DNA of 64,000 nt from Phycisphaeraceae bacterium. Lineage in GTDB: Bacteria; Planctomycetota; Phycisphaerae; Phycisphaerales; UBA1924. Location: positions 159,861-223,860 of the forward strand of contig JACKHE010000007.1 of the NCBI GenBank assembly GCA_020639135.1. Reading direction: 5' to 3'. The notes under the pieces are model-generated. The model was not told where the DNA came from, did no database searches, and was given only the letters and a program-made list of their open reading frames with translations. Shown one piece after another: positions 32,949 through 41,131 of this stretch. The translations under genes were made by a program, and so were the position numbers. The stretch's first letter is position 1, and the number at the start of each line of letters is the position of its first letter.

Positions 32949-33631
32949 TCGAAGGAGCACACGACCCCGAACTGCCCCAGCAGGATCCCGAGATCGGCGG
33001 TGTCCACGACGTCGTCGTCGTTGATGTCGCCCTGCTCGTTGTCCGTGCCGAACTGACCCAGCAGGATCCCGAGATCCGCGGTGTCCACGACGCCGTCGAT
33101 GTTCAGGTCCGCGGCGCACGCGGCGACCTCCGCGGTGATCGTTCCCGACATGTGGATCCGCGTGATATCGATCATGACCGTGCCGAAGGGGGGAACATTG
33201 ACCGTCGCCGTGCCCAGCGTGACGTTGGTCATCGACATGTGCGCGAACCCCGAGCCATCGACGGTGATGAGCACATCCGCCGAGACCGCCGGCGCTTCCG
33301 GGGGGGCCGGGGCGTCGATGTGCGAGCTCCAAACCGTCACCGGCGCCGGGCCCTGGGCGTAACCCACATCGGAAAGCTGCTCCGGCGGGATCATGCTCAG
33401 GACGTCGAACGTCCCCAGCGGCAGCCCCCCGAGCGAACCGTCGGCGTCGGCAGCGGTAATCTCATAGACGAACTTGAATCGGCCCGCGGCGGGGTTGATG
33501 GCCGTTGTGGAATCCCACGTGACGTCGCTCCCGGTGGTCTCCAGGTCGAAGGGCCAGGTGGCGTCGATCCCGCCCATCGCGGCTCCGGTCAGGGCGAGCG
33601 AGGCGATGGCGAGGGCGTGGGCAGAGCGCAT
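32945..33631 (-). CDS. Exported hypothetical protein with two dockerin-like repeats
   Basis: 228 aa, ATG at 33631. A signal peptide (MRSAHALAIASLALTGAAMG) is followed by a beta-rich domain of about 150 residues without a recognisable family (TWPFDLETTGSDVTWDSTTA, VTVWSSHIDAP). The C-terminal 60 residues are two Ca-binding repeats with the consensus DxNxDGxVDTADLGILLGQFG: CAADLNIDGVVDTADLGILL and QGDINDDDVVDTADLGILL. These are nearly the same as in the subtilase and the 954-aa protein. Probably exposed on or outside the cell. No cohesin gene is in the window, so the partner is unknown. Confidence 0.85.
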   Translation of the reverse strand: MRSAHALAIASLALTGAAMGGIDATWPFDLETTGSDVTWDSTTAINPAAGRFKFVYEITAADADGSLGGLPLGTFDVLSMIPPEQLSDVGYAQGPAPVTVWSSHIDAPAPPEAPAVSADVLITVDGSGFAHMSMTNVTLGTATVNVPPFGTVMIDITRIHMSGTITAEVAACAADLNIDGVVDTADLGILLGQFGTDNEQGDINDDDVVDTADLGILLGQFGVVCSFE

Positions 33632-34012
33632 GGCGGATCTCCGGGTGTCTCTTGCTCGAATCCGACCTCAGCAGGCGGGATTCCAAGAGCCTACCTGCCC
33701 GGATCCGGGAGGGCGAGGACCAATCCCGGGATCGCCGATCCTGACACGTCCCGGATTCTGGCCACCTGGTCCGGGAACCAGAACCCGCTATTGAAGCGAA
33801 CCAGGGCGGGTCTGGGGCGTCTGATAGGCCGTTGGTCCGCGAGGGCATCCGATCCAGCCCGGACAACCGGTTGAGGCGGCGGAAAAGTCCGCCAGATCGT
33901 GATTTCAAGCCTATCTGAGCCGGTTTTCCGACTACACTGAGACTGGATGGTTGGGCTCTGAGCGGAGAGGGTTCTGCAGCGGGGGCGGCCCCGAGGGATT
34001 TGAAGAGACCGA
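33632..34012. other. Divergent intergenic region between two exported-protein genes
   Basis: 381 bp without a convincing gene. It contains a TACACT box (33933-33938) about 75 bp upstream of the 954-aa gene, identical to the -10 boxes of def, pntAA and pdhA but without a clear -35; a short dyad GCGGA-AAAG-TCCGC near 33881-33894; and GAAGAGA 5 nt before ATG 34013 as ribosome binding site. Nothing else seen. Confidence 0.4.
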
Positions 34013-36877
34013 ATGCCGAACATTGGCGGCAAAATCTGGTTCACGGCCATCGCCGGGACGCTGTTGGGCTTCGTGCTATACGGCATGATCCAGCGCGGTT
34101 GCGATGCGCAGGGTGAGGCGACCTTCGACACCTCCCAGCAGACCTCTGAGCAGCCGCCATCCCGGGACTACAACGCCACGGCTCGCAACAACGAGCACAC
34201 CATCGATCGCCCGGTCCGCTCGAACACCGCCCAAGGCCGCAGGAACGGCCCCCGCGCCGCGCGGGATGCGTCCGGTCGATCCACGAGAACACCAACTACG
34301 GTGGAGACCCGCGCCGCGCTGGAGCGGAGCGAGCAGGCGCGAGGCCGCGCCGACGCCGCCCGCAGGGCCGAACTCGCCAGGCTGACGCGTGAGCGCACCC
34401 AGCGCTACCGCGATCGCGCCCGCCGCGCCAGGGCGGATGATCCGAACTCGCTTGATCCGGTGCTCCGGTCCAGCACGACCGGCGTCGGGCTCGAGGACGC
34501 CGTGGCGCAGGCCGCCGCGGAAGCCGGCGCGGACCTGCGAGGTCTTCGCGGCGAGGGCGGCGCTGGCTCCGGGAGTTCCGGCGGCGGCGACGTCGGCGGC
34601 TCCGGTGAAGGCGGCTCTGGCGGCGACGACAGCGGCGCCGGCGACAACCGTTCCGGCGACGGTGACAACGCCGCGGGCGACGACTTCGGCGAGCTCTCCG
34701 CGCTGCTGGCAGGACTCGGACTCGACCAGTCCTTTATCAACCTCATCCAGCAGGTCGTCAGCGGCGCCATCCCGCCGGTCAACCCCTTCGACAACTCCTC
34801 GAACAACAACAACAATGGTGGCGGCGACACCGACCCGATCGATCAAGGCAACGGGCAACCCGTTGACACCACCACCCCGGTCCTGGCGCGGTGGGTCCCG
34901 GTCGAGCAGACCGGCTGCGGTTCGCTTGCCAGCCAGGGCCTCGAGACGAGGGACCTCTACCTCGCCTTCCTGAGCAACCCCGGCGCCCCGCCGGTGCTCA
35001 GCTCCAAGGACGCCAACAGCATCGTCATCGTCGATGGCTCGTTCTACCAGTCACCGTTCGGGTCCAACGGCCCGCCGGTCGTCGCCGCCGACGACTGCTC
35101 GAGTTACGACACGTACCTCACCGTCGGCAGGACGGCGCCGGTCTTCATCACGGCGCCAGACCCCGCAGACTGGGGCCAGCGTCTGTCCGCGGAGTGGTTC
35201 GCGCTGCCCTTCGGGGTGGATATCTCGCAGGACCGATCCCTGTTTGGTGACAACCGGTACTACATGCACGTCGGTCGGTTCACCGCGGAAGCCGAGGCCA
35301 AGATCTTCGGGGCGCTCCGGCTGGACGGATCGACCGGTGTTCCTGTTTTCGTCACCGTCCCGGACTGGAAGGGCGCCGACACCGACGGGCTGGAGGGCTC
35401 CGTCCCGCCCCCGCTGCCCAAGGTCGCCTCCGTCCGGCTCGACTCGACGAACGTGCTCGGCGGCTCGAGCACGACCGGCGCCGTCTTCGTTGATCGCCCC
35501 GCGCCGGTCGGCGGGATGCTCGTCTCGCTCATCACCAACAAGCCGAACCGCCTGCTCCTGCCCTCGAGCGTGCTCATCCCCGAGGGGCAGACCTCCGCGA
35601 CCTTCGAGATCGGCACGATCCCCGGCGGTGTGGTCGAGACGGCGACGATCACCGCGCTGACTTCCAACTCTCTCAAGACCGTCACGCTGGTCCTTCAGGC
35701 CCCGGCGATTCAGAGCTTCCAGGCCACCGTGTCGAGGCTGCTCACGGGGCAGACCACCACCGCGGTCATCAGGCTCACGCACGCGGCCGATCAGGGCGGC
35801 GCCGTCATCAACCTCAGCGTCGATAACCCCGAAGCGGTGACGATCCCGAGCGTCGCGCGCATCCCGCAGGGCCAGTTCCGCACCGTCATCACGATCCAGG
35901 CCAACGACATCAACGCCGTCGTGCAGACCATCATCCACGCCTCCGCCGGCGGCGCGACCCGCAACATCGCCATCGAGATCATCCCGACCCTCGCCACCGT
36001 CGATGTCAACAACGACGGGCGCATCGACACCGCCGATCTCGGCTCGCTCCTGGGCGCCTTCGGCTCCAGCAACGCGGCCTTCGACTTCAACGGCGACGGC
36101 GTCGTGGACACCGCCGACCTGGGCATCCTCAACCAGAACTTCGGCAAGTCCTACGACCCCGGCGGCGGCGGCCCCGACGACAACCCGGGCGGCGGCGCCG
36201 AGGACGCCGTCATCGCCAGGTGGATCGAGGTCGATCAGGGTGACTGCGGCGACTACCCCGGCGCCAGGACCGTCGATCTCTTCATCGGGTTCCTCGACGG
36301 ATCCCCCAAGCCGGTCATCACCTCCGACGCCCAGCACGGGATCCAGATCACCGGCGGCGAGTTCAAGCAGCACCCGTTCGGCTCGAACAACCCCCCGGCG
36401 CCGGTCGCGATCGACAGCTTCCCCTGCCTGGCCTTCGACAGCTTCCTCTCCATCGGCGGCAAGAGCGCCACGTTCCTCGACGCGCCGGATCCCGCCAACT
36501 GGGGCGCCAGGATCAACGCGATCTGGTTCACCACCGCCGAGCCCGACTACCAGCAGGACCCCGCCAGGTTCGGCGACAACCGCAGGTATCTCCGCATCGG
36601 TCGATTCACCGCGGAGACCTCCGCATCCGTCTTCGGCTCGATCCGGATCGACTACAACGGCGCGCTGGCGATCATCGACGTCCCCAACTGGAACACCGCC
36701 AGCGCCGTCGCGCTCGACCTGAACTTCGACGGCCAAGTGGACGCCACCGACGTCGCTATGGTCACCCGCGGCTACGGGACAACCAACTCCGAGTTGGACA
36801 TCAACGGCGACGGCGTCGTCAATGGCGAGGACCTCCGGCCTCTGCTCGACGCCATCCAGAACAACGCCGGCCTCTGA
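34013..36877 (+). CDS. Large surface protein: duplicated domain, Ig-like repeats and dockerin-like modules
   Basis: 954 aa, ATG at 34013. One N-terminal helix (IWFTAIAGTLLGFVLYGMI, 7-25) acts as anchor or uncleaved signal. Residues 75-150 are an Arg/Ala-rich helix; 185-225 a Gly/Ser/Asp linker; about 262-275 an Asn/Gly-rich stretch. Then: unit A (about 288-462), two beta-rich repeats (about 475-660, with LIPEGQTSATFEI and RIPQGQFRTVITI), a dockerin-like pair (661-715, VDVNNDGRIDTADLGSLL), unit B (about 728-890) and a final Asp-rich pair (901-950, LDLNFDGQVDATDVAMV). Units A and B are clearly homologous: VLARWVPVEQTGCG/VIARWIEVDQGDCG, FGSNGPPV/FGSNNPPAP, APDPADWGQRL/APDPANWGARI, FGDNRYYMHVGRFTAE/FGDNRRYLRIGRFTAE. 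I do not recognise this domain. Function unknown; likely a cell-surface or matrix protein. Confidence 0.88.
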   Translation: MPNIGGKIWFTAIAGTLLGFVLYGMIQRGCDAQGEATFDTSQQTSEQPPSRDYNATARNNEHTIDRPVRSNTAQGRRNGPRAARDASGRSTRTPTTVETRAALERSEQARGRADAARRAELARLTRERTQRYRDRARRARADDPNSLDPVLRSSTTGVGLEDAVAQAAAEAGADLRGLRGEGGAGSGSSGGGDVGGSGEGGSGGDDSGAGDNRSGDGDNAAGDDFGELSALLAGLGLDQSFINLIQQVVSGAIPPVNPFDNSSNNNNNGGGDTDPIDQGNGQPVDTTTPVLARWVPVEQTGCGSLASQGLETRDLYLAFLSNPGAPPVLSSKDANSIVIVDGSFYQSPFGSNGPPVVAADDCSSYDTYLTVGRTAPVFITAPDPADWGQRLSAEWFALPFGVDISQDRSLFGDNRYYMHVGRFTAEAEAKIFGALRLDGSTGVPVFVTVPDWKGADTDGLEGSVPPPLPKVASVRLDSTNVLGGSSTTGAVFVDRPAPVGGMLVSLITNKPNRLLLPSSVLIPEGQTSATFEIGTIPGGVVETATITALTSNSLKTVTLVLQAPAIQSFQATVSRLLTGQTTTAVIRLTHAADQGGAVINLSVDNPEAVTIPSVARIPQGQFRTVITIQANDINAVVQTIIHASAGGATRNIAIEIIPTLATVDVNNDGRIDTADLGSLLGAFGSSNAAFDFNGDGVVDTADLGILNQNFGKSYDPGGGGPDDNPGGGAEDAVIARWIEVDQGDCGDYPGARTVDLFIGFLDGSPKPVITSDAQHGIQITGGEFKQHPFGSNNPPAPVAIDSFPCLAFDSFLSIGGKSATFLDAPDPANWGARINAIWFTTAEPDYQQDPARFGDNRRYLRIGRFTAETSASVFGSIRIDYNGALAIIDVPNWNTASAVALDLNFDGQVDATDVAMVTRGYGTTNSELDINGDGVVNGEDLRPLLDAIQNNAGL

Positions 36878-36952
36878 CCATCGAACCGCCCGGATCAAGG
36901 CTGATCGACGCCCGGGCCGCCGGATTGGGAAGAATCCCCGATCCAAGGCGGT

Positions 36953-36981
36953 TTGCCGCTGTTTGGGAGCGCCTCTACACT
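36953..36981 (+). promoter_or_regulatory. Promoter of the pyruvate dehydrogenase operon
   Basis: -35 TTGCCG (36953-36958), 17-nt spacer, -10 TACACT (36976-36981). It leaves a leader of about 180 nt before the pdhA ATG; no known riboswitch or clear attenuator could be identified in that leader. Confidence 0.6.
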
Positions 36982-37169
36982 CCACAGAGCACCGGCGCCG
37001 GTCCGGATCATCCCTCCACTGCAAGAGCAAGACACGCCGCAGGGACGCCTGTCCGAGCCACCACGATGAGCCGATAAGCAGGGACGGTCGGCGCCCCTCG
37101 CCGATCCGCTTGCCCGCGCCCATCGCCGCTCCGAGACGCCCCGTGCCCGACCCCGACGAGACACCACGC

Positions 37170-38285
37170 ATGAGCACCGCGACGGCCTCCCAAGGCAGGC
37201 AACGCAACACCGGGGCGAGCGCCACGCTCCCCGACAACACCCTCCTGGGATGGCTGCGCGAGATGGTGCTGATCCGCGAGTTCGAGATCCGCACCATGCA
37301 GGCGTACTCCAACGCCCAGATCGGCGGTTTCTGTCACGTGTACAACGGGCAGGAGGCCGTCGTCGTCGGGACCTTCGCCGCCACAACGAAACAAGACCCC
37401 ATCGTCACCGCCTACCGCGACCACGGGCATGCCCTGGCCCGCGGCATGGACCCCAAGGCCTGCATGGCCGAGATGTACGGCAAGACCACCGGCTGCGCCA
37501 AGGGCAAGGGCGGGTCGATGCACATGTTCGACCGCCCCAACAACCTCTACGGCGGCCACGGCATCGTCGGCGCGCAGACCCCCCTCGGCGCCGGGCTCGC
37601 ATTCGCCACCAAGTACGAGAACGAGGTCCTGGGCAAGGGCGACAAACGCATCACCCTCTGCTTCCTCGGCGACGGCGCGCTCAACCAGGGCGCCCTGCAC
37701 GAGGCGATGAACCTCGCCGGGATCCTCCAACTCCCGGTCATCTACATCGTCGAGAACAACGGCTACTCCATGGGCACCGCCATCGACCGCGGCACCACAA
37801 TGGCGCACAAGCTCGAAGCCAAGGCCGCGGCCTACGGCATCGAGTCGCTGACCATCGAGCACGGCATGGACGTGTGCGCGATCTACGACGCGTTCAAGCC
37901 CTTCGCCGATGCACGCCGCAGGGACCAGAAGCCGGGATTCGTCGATCTGCACACGTACCGGTACCAGGGCCACTCGATGTCCGACCCCCAGAAGTACCGC
38001 TCGAAGGACGAAGTCGGTCAGTACATGGAGCAGGACCCGATCGAGACGCTCAAGAAGCAGCTCATCGAGGACCGCGCCTGCCTGACGGAGGAGGACTTCA
38101 AGGCGATGCAGAAGGAGGTCCGCGCCGTCGTCCGCGAGGCGGTGAGATTCGCCGAGAACTCACCGGCGCCCGACCCCAGGAAAGAACTCTACAGCGACGT
38201 CTTCGTTGATCCGCTGCCGAACTCCAGCCCCTCGGGGCCCTACCTCCACGGCGAGACGAACCACCTGATGCGGGGGAGCCGGTAA
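37170..38285 (+). CDS. pdhA: Pyruvate dehydrogenase E1 component, alpha subunit
   Basis: 371 aa from ATG 37170 (MSTATASQGRQRNTG). Thiamine-diphosphate motif GDGALNQGALHEAMNLAG ending in VENN (GDG-x-NN). Other E1alpha hallmarks: AYRDHGHALARGMDP, GKGGSMHMFD, NNLYGGHGIVGAQTPLGAGL, NNGYSMGTAI, TYRYQGHSMSDPQKYRSKDE with the phosphorylation-loop sequence of mitochondrial-type E1. It decarboxylates pyruvate and transfers acetyl to the E2 lipoyl group. First gene of pdhA-pdhB-orphan-pdhC; the E3 gene lpd is not here. Confidence 0.96.
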   Translation: MSTATASQGRQRNTGASATLPDNTLLGWLREMVLIREFEIRTMQAYSNAQIGGFCHVYNGQEAVVVGTFAATTKQDPIVTAYRDHGHALARGMDPKACMAEMYGKTTGCAKGKGGSMHMFDRPNNLYGGHGIVGAQTPLGAGLAFATKYENEVLGKGDKRITLCFLGDGALNQGALHEAMNLAGILQLPVIYIVENNGYSMGTAIDRGTTMAHKLEAKAAAYGIESLTIEHGMDVCAIYDAFKPFADARRRDQKPGFVDLHTYRYQGHSMSDPQKYRSKDEVGQYMEQDPIETLKKQLIEDRACLTEEDFKAMQKEVRAVVREAVRFAENSPAPDPRKELYSDVFVDPLPNSSPSGPYLHGETNHLMRGSR

Positions 38286-38288
38286 GCC

Positions 38289-39308
38289 ATGACCACCGCA
38301 ACGATTCCGACCCCGATCATCGAAACAACACGCGAGATCCAGTTCCGCGAGGCCCTCCGCGAGGCCATGACCGAGGAGATGCGCGCCGACGAGCGCATCT
38401 TCCTCATCGGCGAGGAGGTCGCCCAGTACAACGGCGCCTACAAGGTCAGCCAGGGCATGCTCGACGAGTTCGGCCCGAAGCGCATCATCGACTCGCCCAT
38501 CAGCGAGAACGGCTTCGCGGGCCTCGGCATCGCCGCCGCGATGGCCGGGCTGCGGCCCATCATCGAGTTCATGAGCTGGTCCTTCTCCCTCGTCGCGGCG
38601 GACCAGCTCCTCAACAACGCGCCGAAGATGCTCTACATGTCCGGAGGCCAGTGGGGCTGCCCCATCGTCTTCCGGGGCAACAACGGCGCCGGTGGGCAGC
38701 TCGCCTCCACGCACTCCTGGTGCGTCGAGGGGCTCTTCTCGAACGTCCCGGGGATGCACATGGCGATCCCATCGTGCCCCTACGACGCCAAGGGCCTGCT
38801 CAAGACGGCCATCCGGTGCAACGATCCGGTGTTCTTCCTTGAATCCGAGCGCATGCTCGGCGACAAGGGCCCCGTCCCCGAGGTCGAGTACACCATCCCC
38901 TTCGGCGAGGCGATCCTCCGCGCCGAGGGCGGCGACGCAACGATCGTCAGCTTCGGCCGCCCCGTGAACTTCTGCCTGGAGGCGATGGTCGAACTCGCCA
39001 GGGAGGAGATCGCCTGCGATGTCCTGGACATGCGCACGATCCGGCCGCTGGACATCGACGCGGTCATCCGCAGCATCCGCAAGACCGGGCGCCTGATCGT
39101 GGTCGATCAGTCGTGGCCCTTCGCCTCGCCGGCGTCGGAGGTGATCACGCAGGTGTGCGAGCGCGCGTTCGACTGCCTGGATCACCAGCCGGTGCGGGTG
39201 AACACCGACGACGTCCCGACGCCCTACGCCAAGGGGCTGGAGCAGGCGTACCTGCCGAACAAGGGCAAGATCATCGAGGCGGTGAAGTCAACGCTGGGGT
39301 TGCTGTGA
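38289..39308 (+). CDS. pdhB: Pyruvate dehydrogenase E1 component, beta subunit
   Basis: 339 aa, ATG 3 nt after the pdhA stop. Family motifs: REALREAMTEEMRADERIFL, IGEEVAQYNGAYKVSQGM, RIIDSPISENGFAGLGIAAA, EFMSWSFSLVAADQLLNNA, HSWCVEGLFSNVPGMHMAIP, CDVLDMRTIRPLDIDAV and VVDQSWPFASPASEV. It forms the alpha2beta2 E1 heterotetramer with PdhA. Its stop TGA shares the A with the ATG of the next gene (TGATG). Confidence 0.96.
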   Translation: MTTATIPTPIIETTREIQFREALREAMTEEMRADERIFLIGEEVAQYNGAYKVSQGMLDEFGPKRIIDSPISENGFAGLGIAAAMAGLRPIIEFMSWSFSLVAADQLLNNAPKMLYMSGGQWGCPIVFRGNNGAGGQLASTHSWCVEGLFSNVPGMHMAIPSCPYDAKGLLKTAIRCNDPVFFLESERMLGDKGPVPEVEYTIPFGEAILRAEGGDATIVSFGRPVNFCLEAMVELAREEIACDVLDMRTIRPLDIDAVIRSIRKTGRLIVVDQSWPFASPASEVITQVCERAFDCLDHQPVRVNTDDVPTPYAKGLEQAYLPNKGKIIEAVKSTLGLL

Positions 39309-39733
39309 TGAGCGGCGACTGCACCGGCATCTGCACCAATGATCTGTGCATCCACGACAACGAGGTGTATGGGTATCGGTGTGAAATCAAGGAGGGGATC
39401 CTCGTTCTGCATACCGAGTTCATTCATCCAGCAAAGGACGCGGAGTTCACGGATGTCGTGTTCTCAGGGGTGGAAGTGCACCGGCTTTGGGACGTGATCC
39501 GACCGCAGAATATGCTCGATGAGATCGAAGTTGGCGAAGTCAATGACATTCGTGACCAAGTGACCGATGCGAAAAGCCTGATCAGTCAAGGGGCCTATCT
39601 GGACCTTGCTGACCACGCCCGCTGCAAGTTGTTTCACATCCGATCGAGCAACGGCATGAAAGGGTGGGTTGCGGCTCAGTCTGCAATGCTCGTGAAACGG
39701 AGCCATCGAGCCGCCGACATCTGCATGTGTTGA
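39308..39733 (+). CDS. Low-GC hypothetical protein inserted in the pdh operon
   Basis: 141 aa from ATG 39308, sharing one base with the pdhB stop. Cys/His-rich start MSGDCTGICTNDLCIHDNEV and end ADICMC; middle EFIHPAKDAEFTDVVFSGVE, DVIRPQNMLDEIEVGEV and FHIRSSNGMKGWVAAQSAML. I recognise no established function; the pattern (short, soluble, ...DVVF.GV..., ...NMLDEIE...) is like uncharacterised proteins sometimes classed with immunity-type families. Its G+C is about 50% by counting sample lines, against roughly two-thirds in pdhB and pdhC, with correspondingly different codons, so it looks like a recent arrival. It separates E1beta and E2, which are normally adjacent, and ends 33 bp before pdhC. 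Confidence 0.8.
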   Translation: MSGDCTGICTNDLCIHDNEVYGYRCEIKEGILVLHTEFIHPAKDAEFTDVVFSGVEVHRLWDVIRPQNMLDEIEVGEVNDIRDQVTDAKSLISQGAYLDLADHARCKLFHIRSSNGMKGWVAAQSAMLVKRSHRAADICMC

Positions 39734-39766
39734 TGAGGACCGCGGAGCGCGGATAAAGGGAATCCC

Positions 39767-41086
39767 ATGTCAATCGAAATCACCATGCCGCGGCTCTCCG
39801 ACACGATGGAGATGGGGACCGTCATCAAGTGGAACGTCAAGGAGGGCGACGCCGTCGCGCCGGGCGATGTGCTCGCGGACATCGAGACCGACAAGGCGAC
39901 GATGGAGCTCCAGGCGTTCGACGAGGGCGCCGTCGCCAAGATCCTCGTCCGTGAGGGGCAGTCGATGGCGGTGGGCTCGACGATCCTCGTCCTCGCCGAG
40001 GACGGCGAGGACCCCGCGTCGATCGAGGTGAGCGGTGGGGGGGCTGCGGCTTCGACGCCTCAGGAGAAGTCGGCAACCGAGCCTTCGCTGCGCTCAGACT
40101 CGGCGTCCGGCGCGCCGGCTCCGGCGCCCTCGACCAACGGTCGCATCGCAGCCAGCCCGCTGGCGCGCAAGATCGCCGGGGAATCCGGCATCGACCTCGG
40201 CTCGATCCGCGGCACCGGCCCCGGTGGACGCATCGTCCGCAAGGACGTCGAGGCGGCGATCCGGGGCGGTGGGGCGGCGCCTGCGAGCTCGGTATCCGAG
40301 CCTTCGCTGCGCTCAGACTCGGCGTCCAGGATGGCATCGCCGGCGCCCGCGCCGGTCGCGCCGATGGCGACGCTGGAGGCGCGCGACGTCGAACTCTCGA
40401 ACATGCGGCGCACCATCGCCCGCCGCCTCGTCGAGTCCAAGACCTCCATCCCGCACTACCAGGTCACCGTCAAGGTGAACATGGACCCGCTGCTGACCCT
40501 CCGCGCCCAGCTCAACGAGCAGCTCTCGGCGCAGGGCGTCAAGCTCAGCGTCAACGACTTCCTCGTCCGCGCCTGCGCCCTGGCGCTGCACGCCCACCCC
40601 TACGTCAACGCCTCCTGGGTCGGCTCGCAGGGCTCTGAGAAGATCCGCATCAACGGTCAGGTCAACATCGGCGTCGCCGTGGCGCTCGCCGAGGAGCGCG
40701 GTGGGGGGCTGGTCGTCGCGTCGCTCCGGGGCGCCGACGCGATGGGCCTGCGGCAGATCTCCTCTGAGACCAAGCGTCTGGCGATCAAGGCCCGTGAGAA
40801 GGGCCTGACCGTCGAGGAGATGGAGGGCGCCACCTTCACGATCTCCAACCTTGGCATGTTCGGCGTCGAGCACTTCACCGCGATCATCAACCCGCCCAAC
40901 AGCGCGATCCTCGCGGTGGGCGCCGCGGTGGAGCAGCCGGTCGTCCGGGACGGCCAGATCGTCGTGGGTCACGAGATGCAGATGACGATGTCCAGCGATC
41001 ACCGCGTGATCGACGGCGCGATGGCCGCGAAGTTCCTCGCCGATGTGCGGGAAGCGCTGGAGCACCCGGCGACGCTGCTGGTGTAA
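39767..41086 (+). CDS. pdhC: Pyruvate dehydrogenase E2 component (dihydrolipoyl acetyltransferase)
   Basis: 439 aa, ATG at 39767. Lipoyl domain 1-80 with Lys43 as lipoylation site (IETDKATMELQ); linker 1 (about 85-123); peripheral-subunit binding domain about 124-165 (ASPLARKIAGESGIDLGSI, GTGPGGRIVRKDVE); linker 2 (168-203); catalytic domain from 205 with ELSNMRRTIARRLVESK, FTISNLGMFGVEHFTAIINP and the active-site SSDHRVIDGA (His412, Asp416). Both linkers contain the identical peptide EPSLRSDSAS, encoded by two copies of one 32-bp DNA element that also occurs inverted just after the stop. The linkers are Ala/Pro-rich and tolerant of such insertions. Confidence 0.96.
   Translation: MSIEITMPRLSDTMEMGTVIKWNVKEGDAVAPGDVLADIETDKATMELQAFDEGAVAKILVREGQSMAVGSTILVLAEDGEDPASIEVSGGGAAASTPQEKSATEPSLRSDSASGAPAPAPSTNGRIAASPLARKIAGESGIDLGSIRGTGPGGRIVRKDVEAAIRGGGAAPASSVSEPSLRSDSASRMASPAPAPVAPMATLEARDVELSNMRRTIARRLVESKTSIPHYQVTVKVNMDPLLTLRAQLNEQLSAQGVKLSVNDFLVRACALALHAHPYVNASWVGSQGSEKIRINGQVNIGVAVALAEERGGGLVVASLRGADAMGLRQISSETKRLAIKAREKGLTVEEMEGATFTISNLGMFGVEHFTAIINPPNSAILAVGAAVEQPVVRDGQIVVGHEMQMTMSSDHRVIDGAMAAKFLADVREALEHPATLLV
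40077..40108 (+). repeat. 32-bp element, copy 1 (in frame in pdhC linker 1)
   Basis: Begins CCGAGCCTTCGC and ends ACTCGGCGTCC; identical over 32 nt to copy 2. Short arms CCGAG/CTCGG at its ends make it an imperfect palindrome. Encodes EPSLRSDSAS in the pdhC frame. Confidence 0.85.
40296..40327 (+). repeat. 32-bp element, copy 2 (in frame in pdhC linker 2)
   Basis: Identical to copy 1 at 40077-40108, same orientation, same reading frame, in the second inter-domain linker 219 bp downstream. Confidence 0.85.
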
Positions 41087-41094
41087 GCATCGAT

Positions 41095-41126
41095 GGACGC
41101 CGAGTCTGAGCGGAGCAAAGGCTCGG
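41095..41126 (-). repeat. 32-bp element, copy 3 (inverted, after the pdhC stop)
   Basis: Reverse complement of copies 1 and 2 with 30 of 32 positions identical, beginning 8 nt after the pdhC stop codon and lying directly before the 89-bp palindrome. Confidence 0.82.
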
Positions 41127-41131
41127 ATTTC

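Noticed and set aside
36982..37169. Riboswitch in the long pdhA leader
   Set aside because: No conserved TPP (thi-box) or other known aptamer core could be recognised in the leader.
35051..37312. 753-codon open frame on the minus strand
   Set aside because: Antisense shadow of the 954-aa protein and the start of pdhA.
39739..39766. Shared sequence CGGAGCGCGG near both low-GC genes as a common insertion signature
   Set aside because: Only 10 bases of GC-rich sequence in common; likely chance.
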